This document shows, one piece after another, positions 18,276 to 27,100 of a stretch of 64,000 bases of DNA. The notes under the pieces were generated by a model. The model worked only from the letters and a program-made list of their open reading frames with translations. It searched no databases and was not told the DNA's origin. Position 1 is the stretch's first letter. Every line of letters starts with the position of its first letter. This stretch comes from Mycobacterium saskatchewanense (lineage in GTDB: Bacteria; Actinomycetota; Actinomycetes; Mycobacteriales; Mycobacteriaceae), in assembly GCF_010729105.1 (NCBI RefSeq), contig NZ_AP022573.1, positions 2,170,001 through 2,234,000 on the forward strand. Reading direction: 5' to 3'. A program made the position numbers and the translations under genes.

Positions 18276-18853
18276 TGGCGACCGACTGGCTGGCCGCGCA
18301 CCGCACCGAGGCGGCCGTCGACCGGATACTCGACGCGGCCGAGCGGCTCTACACCGAGCGGGACCAGGCCTCGATCGGGATGAACGAAATCGCGAAGGCG
18401 GCGGGCTGTTCTCGCGCGACGCTGTACCGGTACTTCGACGGTCGTGAGGCGTTGCGGACCGCCTACGTGCACCGCGAGACCTACCGACTCAGCGACGAGA
18501 TCAAAAAGCGGGTCTCCGGCGTCCGCGATCCTCGCGAACGGTTGATCGTCAGCATCACCACCACCCTGCGGATCGTTCGCCAGACGCCGGCGTTGGCCTC
18601 CTGGTTCGACACCACGCGCCCACCCATCGGCGGCGAGATGGCCGGACAGTCCGAGGTGATCGCCGCGCTGGCCGCTGCCTTTCTGGATTCGCTGGGTCCC
18701 GACGAGGCGGCCATCGTGGAACGCCGCGCCCGTTGGGTGGTCCGGATCATCGCGTCGCTGTTGATGTTTCCCGGCCGCGACGAGGCCGACGAACGGGCGA
18801 TGATCGAGGAGTTCGTCGCCCCGGTCGTGACCCCGGTTGCGGCGCGCCGCTGA
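18275..18853 (+). CDS. TetR family transcriptional regulator (Rv1255c orthologue)
   Basis: The 192-residue protein has an N-terminal helix-turn-helix (about residues 10-57). The landmarks are ILDAAERLYTERDQASIGMNEIAKAAG, GCSRATLYRYFDGREALR and a following all-helical ligand domain. The start ATG overlaps the cyp130 stop by one base. By position and coupling it probably controls cyp130 and itself in response to a small hydrophobic ligand; this is inferred. It is convergent with the acyltransferase, 31 bp away. Confidence 0.88.
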   Translation: MATDWLAAHRTEAAVDRILDAAERLYTERDQASIGMNEIAKAAGCSRATLYRYFDGREALRTAYVHRETYRLSDEIKKRVSGVRDPRERLIVSITTTLRIVRQTPALASWFDTTRPPIGGEMAGQSEVIAALAAAFLDSLGPDEAAIVERRARWVVRIIASLLMFPGRDEADERAMIEEFVAPVVTPVAARR

Positions 18854-18884
18854 GCCGGCGTCCGACGTGCCGAGCTCGAGCGGT

Positions 18885-20024
18885 TTATTCCCGCACGCGG
18901 GTGAAGCGGTGCAACACCCAGGCGACGGGGATCGTCAGCACCATCGTCGCCACGAACAGGTACAGCATCGAGCCGGTGTAGACGTGCGCCCGCACCACGT
19001 AGACCATCGCGAATTCCATCGTGATCAGGTGGACCAGGAAGATCTCGTAGGAGATTTCGCCCAGCCACACCATCGGCCGGGTGGCCAGCAGCTGATAGTA
19101 CCACCCCCGGTCACCGAGGGCCAGCGGCGCCACCGCGAGTGAGGCGATCACGGCATAGAAACACGTCTTGTACAAGGCCTCGCTGAGCGCGGCCGGCGAG
19201 GTCGTGGGCGCACCGGCAATCGGCGTCGAGACGATGAAGTAACAGATGACCGCCAGCGGTATGGCGACAAAGGCGTAGCCACGGACCCCCATCCTCTGCA
19301 GCACCGCCAGCATCATGCCGCCGAGGAACCAGGCCAGATAGGTGGGCAGCCACAGCCGCGCGCCGTCGGGGAACATGTGATCGGCGTGCACCAGGACCAA
19401 CCACCCCGGGCTGATCAGCGTCATCGCGGCCAGGGAGGCCAGCATCAGCCGCGGCTGCCACCGGCGCCGACAGATCAGCACCAGCAGCAGGTAGGCCAGC
19501 AGGGGCAGCACCACGTAAAAGGCCGCCTCGACGGCCAGGCTCCACATCTGGGTCAGCCCCTGATGCAGATACTTTCCCAGATAGCCGTTGCAATAGATCT
19601 GCGTCAGCGTGAGGTTGCGGACCAGGCCCAGCCAGGTGTGGCCGGGGTTAGGGCCCGCCTGACGGAAGTGATACAGCACGTAGGCGAACAGCACGGTGAT
19701 GACGTATGCGGGCATGATGCGCCGAAACCGGTGCCACGCGTAGCGGCTCAACGACGGCGGCGGCCCGCCGGTGGCGGCCGACTTCACCCACGGGCGAAAT
19801 AGCAGGAACCCGGAGAGCACGAAGAAGATCGGGACGCCGATCTCCATCCTGGCGCCGACCAGCCCCCAATAGCCGTGGGTGTACTTGCCGGTGGTGTAGG
19901 CCGCGTGGGTGCCGACGACGAGGAGGGCGGCGACCGCACGGATTCCGGTCAGTGCGGCGACCCGGTCGACGTGGGAGGTCTGCTCGAGCCCGCCCTGGGC
20001 GTCCTGCTCTTCGGACAGGGTCAT
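18885..20024 (-). CDS. Membrane acyltransferase, acyltransferase-3 family (Rv1254 orthologue)
   Basis: The 379-residue protein has about ten membrane helices. The family signature includes LTGIRAVAALLVVGTHA at residue 25, RMEIGVPIFFVLSGFLLFRPW, and YAWHRFRRIMPAY with the conserved Arg residues. EIFLVHL lies near the end. Members (OafA/YrhL type) acylate surface glycans or lipids at the inner membrane; substrate unknown. The start overlaps the deaD stop by four bases (ATGA), so the two genes form an operon. Confidence 0.88.
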   Translation of the reverse strand: MTLSEEQDAQGGLEQTSHVDRVAALTGIRAVAALLVVGTHAAYTTGKYTHGYWGLVGARMEIGVPIFFVLSGFLLFRPWVKSAATGGPPPSLSRYAWHRFRRIMPAYVITVLFAYVLYHFRQAGPNPGHTWLGLVRNLTLTQIYCNGYLGKYLHQGLTQMWSLAVEAAFYVVLPLLAYLLLVLICRRRWQPRLMLASLAAMTLISPGWLVLVHADHMFPDGARLWLPTYLAWFLGGMMLAVLQRMGVRGYAFVAIPLAVICYFIVSTPIAGAPTTSPAALSEALYKTCFYAVIASLAVAPLALGDRGWYYQLLATRPMVWLGEISYEIFLVHLITMEFAMVYVVRAHVYTGSMLYLFVATMVLTIPVAWVLHRFTRVRE

Positions 20025-21733
20025 CCGGCGTGTCTTTTGCCTGGCTTACCGCCCCCAGATTGCGCATTGCGACGCCTGTCGGACGACCTCTCCGGCTGCA
20101 AGTTGATCAGCACCCCCGAGATGCGGGTCTGTTCAAGCTTTTTCAGCGTCGCGCGGGGCAATTTGGCCGGCAGCTCCACCAGCGAGAAGTCCGGGCCAAT
20201 GGCGATGTGGCCGAAGTCGCTGCGGTGCAGACCGCCTTCGTTGGCGATGGCGCCCACGATCGCGCCCGGACCGACCTTGTGTCGCTTGCCCACCGCGATG
20301 CGGTACGTGCCGAACGTTCGGGGCTCGCGGGGGCGTTCCGGCCTGTCGGGACGCTCACGACGTTCGCGCCGCTCGGGTGGCGGTTCGGGCGCCATCAGAA
20401 ACGCCTCTCCGTCACGGGACTGGACCGCCAGCGCCGCGGCGATGTCGGCCATCGGGACGTCGTGTTCGCGCTCGTAGTCCTGGACCAACTTCCGGAACAG
20501 CTCGATGCCCGGGGCGCTGAGCGCGTCGGTGATGGAGTCGGCGAATTTCGCGACGCGCTGGGCGTTGACGTCCTCGACGCTCGGCAATTCGGCTTCGGTG
20601 AGCGTCTGCCTCGTCGCTTTTTCGATCGCCTTGAGCAGGTGGCGTTCGCGCGGAGAGACGAACAACAGCGCGGTGCCCGAACGTCCCGCCCTCCCGGTGC
20701 GCCCGATCCGATGGACGTAGGACTCGGTGTCATGGGGGATGTCGTAGTTGAGGACGTGCGAGATCCGGTCGACGTCCAGTCCGCGCGCGGCCACGTCGGT
20801 GGCGACCAAGATGTCGATGCCCTTGGCGCCACCCTCCTTGAGCGCGGCGATGGTCCGCTCGCGCTGCGCCTGCGGGATGTCGCCGTTGATGGCGGCCGCG
20901 GAAAAACCGCGGGCCCTGAGCTTTTCGGCAACCTCTTCGGTCGCCTGTTTGGTGCGGACGAACACGATCATCGCCTCGAAGGGCTCGACCTCGAGGACGC
21001 GGGTCAGCGCGTCCATCTTGCGGGGACCGGCGACCTGGATGTAGCGCTGCGAAATGTTCTCGGCGGTGGCGGATTTGGCCTTGAAAGTGACCTCGAACGG
21101 ATCGTGCAGGTACTTGGTGGTGAGCTTGCGGATCGCGGGCGGCATGGTCGCCGAGAACAGCGCGACCTGCTTGTATTCCGGAGTCTCGGACAGGATGCGT
21201 TCGACGTCTTCGGCGAACCCCATGGTCAGCATCTCGTCGGCTTCGTCGAGCACCAGGTAGTCCACGTGCGACAGGTCCAGTGTCCCGCGCTCCAGGTGGT
21301 CGATGACCCGGCCGGGCGTGCCGACCACCACCTGCGCGCCGCGCCGCAGTCCGGCCAGCTGCACCGTATAGGAGGACCCGCCGTAGATCGGCAACACCTG
21401 GATTTCGGGCAGGTGTGCCCCGTACCGGCTGAAGGCCTCGGCCACCTGCAGGGCAAGCTCGCGGGTGGGCGCCAGCACCAGGGCCTGGGTTGCCTTGCTC
21501 GTGACGTCGATCTTGGACAGGATCGGGATCGCGAAGGCCGCCGTCTTGCCGGTCCCGGTCTGCGCCAGCCCCACCACGTCCGAGCCCGCCATCAGTGCGG
21601 GGATGGTTGCGGCCTGGATGGCCGTGGGCGACTCATAGCCGACGTCGCCGACCGCCCGCATGACCGCGGGATGAATGTGCAGGTCGGCGAACGTCGGGGA
21701 GGCAGCTTCGGGTGAGCTGTCGGGAGGGGTCAT
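20021..21733 (-). CDS. deaD: DEAD-box ATP-dependent RNA helicase DeaD/CsdA
   Basis: The 570-residue protein (563 in Rv1253) has Q-motif GYESPTAIQ, Walker A AQTGTGKTAAF, motif II VLDEADEML, motif III SAT, and motif VI HRIGRTGRAGRSG. A C-terminal DbpA-like RNA-binding domain follows (about residues 470-545), after an Arg/Glu/Pro-rich linker. It unwinds structured RNA in ribosome assembly and mRNA decay, especially in the cold. The basic tail ends with SGGGKPGKRHAG. It is the first gene of a two-gene unit with the acyltransferase and is divergent from lprE. Confidence 0.93.
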   Translation of the reverse strand: MTPPDSSPEAASPTFADLHIHPAVMRAVGDVGYESPTAIQAATIPALMAGSDVVGLAQTGTGKTAAFAIPILSKIDVTSKATQALVLAPTRELALQVAEAFSRYGAHLPEIQVLPIYGGSSYTVQLAGLRRGAQVVVGTPGRVIDHLERGTLDLSHVDYLVLDEADEMLTMGFAEDVERILSETPEYKQVALFSATMPPAIRKLTTKYLHDPFEVTFKAKSATAENISQRYIQVAGPRKMDALTRVLEVEPFEAMIVFVRTKQATEEVAEKLRARGFSAAAINGDIPQAQRERTIAALKEGGAKGIDILVATDVAARGLDVDRISHVLNYDIPHDTESYVHRIGRTGRAGRSGTALLFVSPRERHLLKAIEKATRQTLTEAELPSVEDVNAQRVAKFADSITDALSAPGIELFRKLVQDYEREHDVPMADIAAALAVQSRDGEAFLMAPEPPPERRERRERPDRPERPREPRTFGTYRIAVGKRHKVGPGAIVGAIANEGGLHRSDFGHIAIGPDFSLVELPAKLPRATLKKLEQTRISGVLINLQPERSSDRRRNAQSGGGKPGKRHAG

Positions 21734-21826
21734 CGCACCATGGAGTGTAGTGGTGCTCGCAAACTCAGCCGAGCCGAGTGCAGCGGTGCGCGGCGCGCGG
21801 TCGACCTTGCTGGGACCGCGGGGCCG

Positions 21827-22432
21827 ATGACGGTACGGTGCGTCGATGTGGGGTTGCTACCGAGCCGTGCGCTGACGGGTCTGGCCGGTGTCGTTTCGAT
21901 CTGCGCGGCGCTGAGCGCGTGCGGGTCCGGAGATTCCACCATCGCAAAGACACCGCAGGCGACGACGACCACGCCGACGGCGTCGATCACCGCCCCCGCG
22001 GCACCGATCCCGACGTCAGGAGCGGGCGCGCCCAGCACGGCGCCTGCCGACCCCTGCGCGGTCAACCTCGCCTCGCCGACCATCGCCAAGGTGGTCTCCG
22101 AACTGCCCCGCGATCCGCGCAGCCAGCAGCCCTGGAATCCCGAGCCGCTGGCGGGAAACTACAACGAGTGCGCGCAGCTGTCGGCCGTGATCATCAAGGC
22201 CAATACCAACGCGCTCAATCCGAGCACGCGGGCGGTGCTCTTCCACCTCGGCCAGTTCATTCCGCAGGGAGCGCCGGATACTTATGGCTTCAACGGGATT
22301 GACGCGTCGCAGACTACCGGCGACACCGTGGCGCTGACATACCCCAGCGGCATCAACGGCCTGAACACCGATGTGCGTTTCCACTGGAACGGCAACGCGG
22401 TCGAGCTGATCGGCAACACGCCCGGTCGGTGA
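21827..22432 (+). CDS. lprE: Lipoprotein LprE
   Basis: The 201-residue protein (202 in Rv1252c) has a signal peptide with lipobox LSAC near residue 32, followed by a Thr/Pro/Ala-rich stalk. The extracytoplasmic LppP/LprE domain contains DPCAVNLASPTIAKV, NYNECAQLSAVIIK and GLNTDVRFHWNGNAVELIG. In M. tuberculosis LprE is a surface lipoprotein linked to host immune modulation. ATG 21827 places the signal peptide correctly; the frame is open further upstream. Transcription diverges from deaD. Confidence 0.9.
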   Translation: MTVRCVDVGLLPSRALTGLAGVVSICAALSACGSGDSTIAKTPQATTTTPTASITAPAAPIPTSGAGAPSTAPADPCAVNLASPTIAKVVSELPRDPRSQQPWNPEPLAGNYNECAQLSAVIIKANTNALNPSTRAVLFHLGQFIPQGAPDTYGFNGIDASQTTGDTVALTYPSGINGLNTDVRFHWNGNAVELIGNTPGR

Positions 22433-22444
22433 GGCCCTGACCGC

Positions 22445-22869
22445 TCAGCCGCTCACCATGAGCGGGAGCGAGATCGCGCCTGAGTCACCGGCCACGACAA
22501 TCACCCAGCCGCCGCTGGCGGGCAGACGGACGTTGACGTCGAAGAACGCGAACCCGATCTCCGCCGCGACGGCCGCTTCGGGCACCTCGTGCACCTCGTG
22601 AGACGGTTCGTCGTCCGTTGGAGGCCGAATCTCGATCTCGATCCGCCGGTCGGAATCACCCGTTTCGGCCTAGGTCAGTACGACGAGCACAAACGGGCCA
22701 CGCGGTCGGGGCCGATGACGAACCGGGACACCACGCCGCCCGTCACGTTCAGTTTGTTGTCGACTACCGAGGCCGCCTCCGCGAGGAGGGCTCCCGTCAC
22801 GATCATCCAGCCGAAGGTACCGCTTTGCGGGTGGGTTGGGTCGTCGGCGGCGTACGCGGCCAATTCCAT
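22445..22869 (-). pseudogene. Broken small conserved protein gene (DUF6941-like)
   Basis: The first frame from ATG 22869 reads MELAAYAADD, then LLAEAASVVDNKLNVTGG and VSRFVIGPDRVAR, and stops at 22675. The continuation is in another frame as FVLVVLT, then a TAG where Gln is likely, then AETGDSDRRIEIEIRPP and on to MVSG and a stop at 22445. Joined, it would be about 141 residues of the small actinobacterial family that starts with LADAAxxxxxKLxxxGG, which I take to be DUF6941-like. One base appears to be lost after the VAR codons, and a second lesion (CAG to TAG) confirms decay. The family name is tentative. Confidence 0.65.
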
Positions 22870-23187
22870 GGAGAGTACAGACTGAGCAGAGCGTCCCGGC
22901 TATCGGGTCGCAGCCACCTCGGCATTGGCTGTGTTCGTTGGTGCCGAGTCGGCGGCGCCGGCTCCCGCGGCCTAATCCCCCGGCGCACCTTCAAAGAAGG
23001 CCGATGTGTGGCTGATCGCAGTCCTGCACCAGTCGGTTCCGGCGCACCGACAACGCAGTCGCTCCGGCGATTAGGCTCGGGAAGCCGCGTTCATCCGATA
23101 TGCCCTTTTGCGATCGGTTAACATGACGACATCAAAGGGCTAATTTCGGCAGGATTTTCACGGCGCGGACGGTAGGTCGAGGGTGCC

Positions 23188-23997
23188 ATGGTAGCCATCC
23201 ACTTCATCTCGGGTCTGCCGCGTTCCGGCTCGACATTGCTCGCCGCGTTGCTGCGACAAAACCCTCGGTTCGAGGCGGGGATGTCGGGTCCACTGGCTGG
23301 CCTGTTCGGCGCCCTGCTGGGCGAAATGAGCGGGCGCAACGAGTTCTCCGTGTTCATCGACGACAACAAGCGGGAGCGCATCCTGCGCGGATTGTTCAAC
23401 GACTTCTATGCCGACTGCACCGCCGAGGTGGTCTTCGACACCAACCGCGGCTGGTGTGGGTGGATGCCCGCTATTGCACGTCTGTTTCCCAATGCGAAAG
23501 TCATTGCGTGCGTACGTGAACTGCCATGGGTGGTGGACAGCATCGAGCGGTTGATCCAGCGCAACGTCTTCAGCCCGTCGTCGATTTTCAATTACAGCGC
23601 CGGTGGCACGGTCTACAGCCGCGCCCAACAAGTGGTGGCGTCCGACGGCATGGTGGGCGGTCCCTACGACGCTCTGAAACAGGCATGCTATGGCGCGCAA
23701 CGGGATCGGCTGCTGGTGCTGCAATACGAAACCTTGACCACCGACCCGGCCAAGTCGATGCAGGCCATCTACCGGTTTATCGGCCAGCCGGTATTCGAGC
23801 ACGATTTCGTCCATGTCGATTACGACGTCACGGAGTTCGACGAACGGGCCGGTACGCCCGGGCTGCACACCGTGCGCGCTACCGTCGAGGCCCAACCGCG
23901 CGAGACGTTGCTGCCGCCAGATCTGTTCAATCGTTTTGTCCGCGACGCCTTTTGGCGGGATCCGGAGAGGATCCCCGTCGGGCTGCACGTCGTCTAA
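23188..23997 (+). CDS. Sulfotransferase family protein
   Basis: The 269-residue protein has the PAPS-binding P-loop FISGLPRSGSTLLAALL near the N-terminus. The second PAPS-binding stretch is at KVIACVRELPWVVDSIERL, with the R and S positions conserved, and the rest is a Sulfotransfer_3-type fold. It probably transfers sulfate to a lipid, glycan or small metabolite; mycobacteria make several sulfolipids, but the substrate cannot be told. ATG 23188 gives the P-loop at the usual distance from the start. The upstream 318 bp (22870-23187) hold no other gene that I can see. A strong terminator hairpin follows at 24131. Confidence 0.85.
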   Translation: MVAIHFISGLPRSGSTLLAALLRQNPRFEAGMSGPLAGLFGALLGEMSGRNEFSVFIDDNKRERILRGLFNDFYADCTAEVVFDTNRGWCGWMPAIARLFPNAKVIACVRELPWVVDSIERLIQRNVFSPSSIFNYSAGGTVYSRAQQVVASDGMVGGPYDALKQACYGAQRDRLLVLQYETLTTDPAKSMQAIYRFIGQPVFEHDFVHVDYDVTEFDERAGTPGLHTVRATVEAQPRETLLPPDLFNRFVRDAFWRDPERIPVGLHVV

Positions 23998-24130
23998 GGT
24001 TCGCCAGCTCGACGGCGGCTCCGGCCCACGCTGATGTGGAGGCTGGTTAGGTCGTTTGGCACGTCTCGCACGGTCGGACTCGGGCACGGTATCCGGCGTC
24101 GGTGGCGCAGCCTTGGTCGGTGGGTGCTGC

Positions 24131-24178
24131 AAATGACAACCGCGGCCTGCTCTTTCGACCGGGCCGCGGTTGTCATTT
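24131..24178. terminator. Strong bidirectional terminator hairpin
   Basis: A 17-bp perfect stem, AAATGACAACCGCGGCC (24131-24147) and its complement (24162-24178), has a 14-base loop. The AAAT/ATTT ends supply U-tracts on both strands. It lies between the convergent sulfotransferase and PE_PGRS genes. Confidence 0.85.
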
Positions 24179-24195
24179 CAATCATTGGCGGACTA

Positions 24196-27100
24196 TCACG
24201 GGACGTTGGCCCCGTTGCCTCCGTCGCTTCCGTTCGTGTTGCCAGTACCGGGGTTGCCGTTGATGCCGTTGCCGCCGGTGCCGCCGGTGCCGTTGCCGCC
24301 GGTGCCACCGTGGCCGCCGTGGCCGGTGCCGGTGGTGCTGCCGGCACCGCCAGAACCGCCGTGGCCACCGGTGCCGGAGACGTTGCCGGCGTTGGTGCCG
24401 TCGCCACCATGACCGCCGGCGCCGCCGAAGGCGCCCGACGCGCCGCCACCGTTGCCGCCGGCGCCGCCGTAACCGCCCGTACCGTTAGCGGTGGCGGTGC
24501 CAGACAACGCGTCGACGTGGCCGAAGCCACCGGCCGCACCCGCGCCGCCGGCCGCACCGGCGACGGTGCCGTTGCCGCCGGCTCCGGCCGCACCGCCGAC
24601 CGCGTTGCCCGACACAGTCGCGTCGCCGAGGGCCTGCACCCAGGCCATGCCCGCGTTGCCGGCCGGGGTGCTGGTCTGCGAGGCGTTGCTACCACCGTCA
24701 CCGCCGAAAGCACCGGTGCCGCTGTTACCGCCGGCCCCACCGATGGCCGTGCCGCTCGCAGTCGGAACGTCACCGGGTGCGGTCGGGTTCTGGGCGATGA
24801 TCGCCGCCTCACCGCCGTCACCACCGGTGTGCGTGTCAAAGCCCGCACCACCGGCACCACCGGTCGCCGTGCCCGACGCATGTCCGGTCGTGGGACCAAG
24901 GTTGCCGAACCCGCCGTCGATCTCGGCCCAGCCACCGTCACCACCGTGACCGCTACTGTTGCCCGCCCCACCAGCACCACCCGTGGCACTGCCGTTCGCG
25001 GTGCTGTTGTTACCAAGGGCTTCCACAACCCCGTGGCCGCCGTCACCACCGGTGCCACCCACACCCGAACCGGCCCCGCCGGCCCCACCAATCGCGGTGC
25101 CGCTGGCCGTCTGCCCGGTATTGCCGGGGAAGTACCCGCCAAGGATCTCCGCATTCCCACCAAGCCCACCGGTCCCGCCGCTACTGCCGGCGCCACCGAC
25201 CCCGCCGGTCGCCGTACCCGACGCCGTATTGGTCGCACCATGAGCACCCACATAGCCGTAACCGCCGAGCGTGCCGTGGCCGCCGGAGGTACCCGCACCA
25301 CCAGCCCCACCAGTCGCCGTACCACCGGTCACGTGACCACCCGCAGTCGCCTCAACGGTGCCGTAATTCCCAGCGCCACCGGTACTGCCGGTGCCGGTGG
25401 CGGTCCCGCCTGCCCCACCAGTGGCCGTTCCGGTCGCGGCGCTGCCCGCACCGTCGGCGGTGATGCTGCCCACACCGCCGGCACCGGCATGCCCGCCATC
25501 GGAGCCCGCCCCGCCGGCACCACCAGTCGCACCGGTCTGAGTGCCTGCGGCGGTAGCGCCGCCGGTGGCGGCGATCGAACCGGTGCCACCGGCCCCACCA
25601 GTAGCGCCGTTGGTACCGCCACTGCCGCCGCTACCACCGGTAGCACTACCGGAAGCCGTGCTGCCCGCACCGGCGGCAGAAACGGTGCCGTCAGCACCGA
25701 CGCCACCGGCCCCGCCGGCGCTGGTGCCCGTCCCGGCGCCACCGGCCCCACCGGCACCACCGGTGGCGCTACCGTTCACCACCGAACTGGTGTCCTGCCC
25801 CGACACATGGCCGAAGCCACCGGCCGCACCCGCACCGCCGGCACCGCCAGCGCCGCCGTTGCCGCCGGCTCCGGCCGCACCGCCGACCGCGTTGCCCGAC
25901 ACAGTCGCGTCGCCGAGGGCCTGCACCCAGGCCATGCCCGCGTTGCCGGCCGGGGTGCTGGTCTGCGAGGCGTTGCTACCACCGTCACCGCCAAGAGCAC
26001 CGGTGCCGCTGTTACCGCCGGCCCCACCGATGGCCGTGCCGCTCGCAGTCGGAACGTCACCGGGTGCGGTCGGGTTCTGGGCGATGATCGCCGCCTCACC
26101 GCCGTCACCACCGGTGTGCGTGTCAAAGCCCGCACCACCGGCACCACCGGTCGCCGTGCCCGACGCATGTCCGGTCGTGGGACCAAGGTTGCCGAACCCG
26201 CCGTCGATCTCGGCCCAGCCACCGTCACCACCGTGACCGCTACTGTTGCCCGCCCCACCAGCACCACCCGTGGCACTGCCGTTCGCGGTGCTGTTGTTAC
26301 CAGGGCTTCCACAACCCGTGGCCGCCGTCACCACCGGTGCCACCCACACCCGAACCGGCCCCGCCGGCCCCACCAATCGCGGTGCCGCTGGCCGTCTGCC
26401 CGGTATTGCCGGGGAAGTACCCGCCAAGGATCTCCGCATTCCCACCAAGCCCACCGGTCCGCCGCTACTGCCGGCGCCACCGACCCCGCCGGTCGCCGTA
26501 CCCGACGCCGTATTGGTCGCACCATGAGCACCCACATAGCCGTAACCGCCGAGCGTGCCGTGGCCGCCGGAGGTACCCGCACCACCAGCCCCACCAGTCG
26601 CCGTACCACCGGTCACGTGACCACCCGCAGTCGCCTCAACGGTGCCGTAATTCCCAGCGCCACCGGTACTGCCGGTGCCGGTGGCGGTCCCGCCTGCCCC
26701 ACCAGTGGCCGTTCCGGTCGCGGCGCTGCCCGCACCGTCGGCGGTGATGCTGCCCACACCGCCGGCACCGGCATGCCCGCCATCGGAGCCCGCCCCGCCG
26801 GCACCACCAGTCGCACCGGTCTGAGTGCCTGCGGCGGCAGCGCCGCCGGTGGCGGCGATCGAACCGGTGCCACCGGCCCCACCAGTAGCGCCGTTGGTAC
26901 CGCCACTGCCGCCGCTACCACCGGTAGCACTACCGGAAGCCGTGCTGCCCGCACCGGCGGCAGAAACGGTGCCGTCAGCACCGACGCCACCGGCCCCGCC
27001 GGCGCTGGTGCCCGTCCCGGCGCCACCGGCCCCACCGGCACCACCGGTGGCGCTACCGTTCACCACCGAACTGGTGTCCTGCCCCGACACATGGCCGAAG

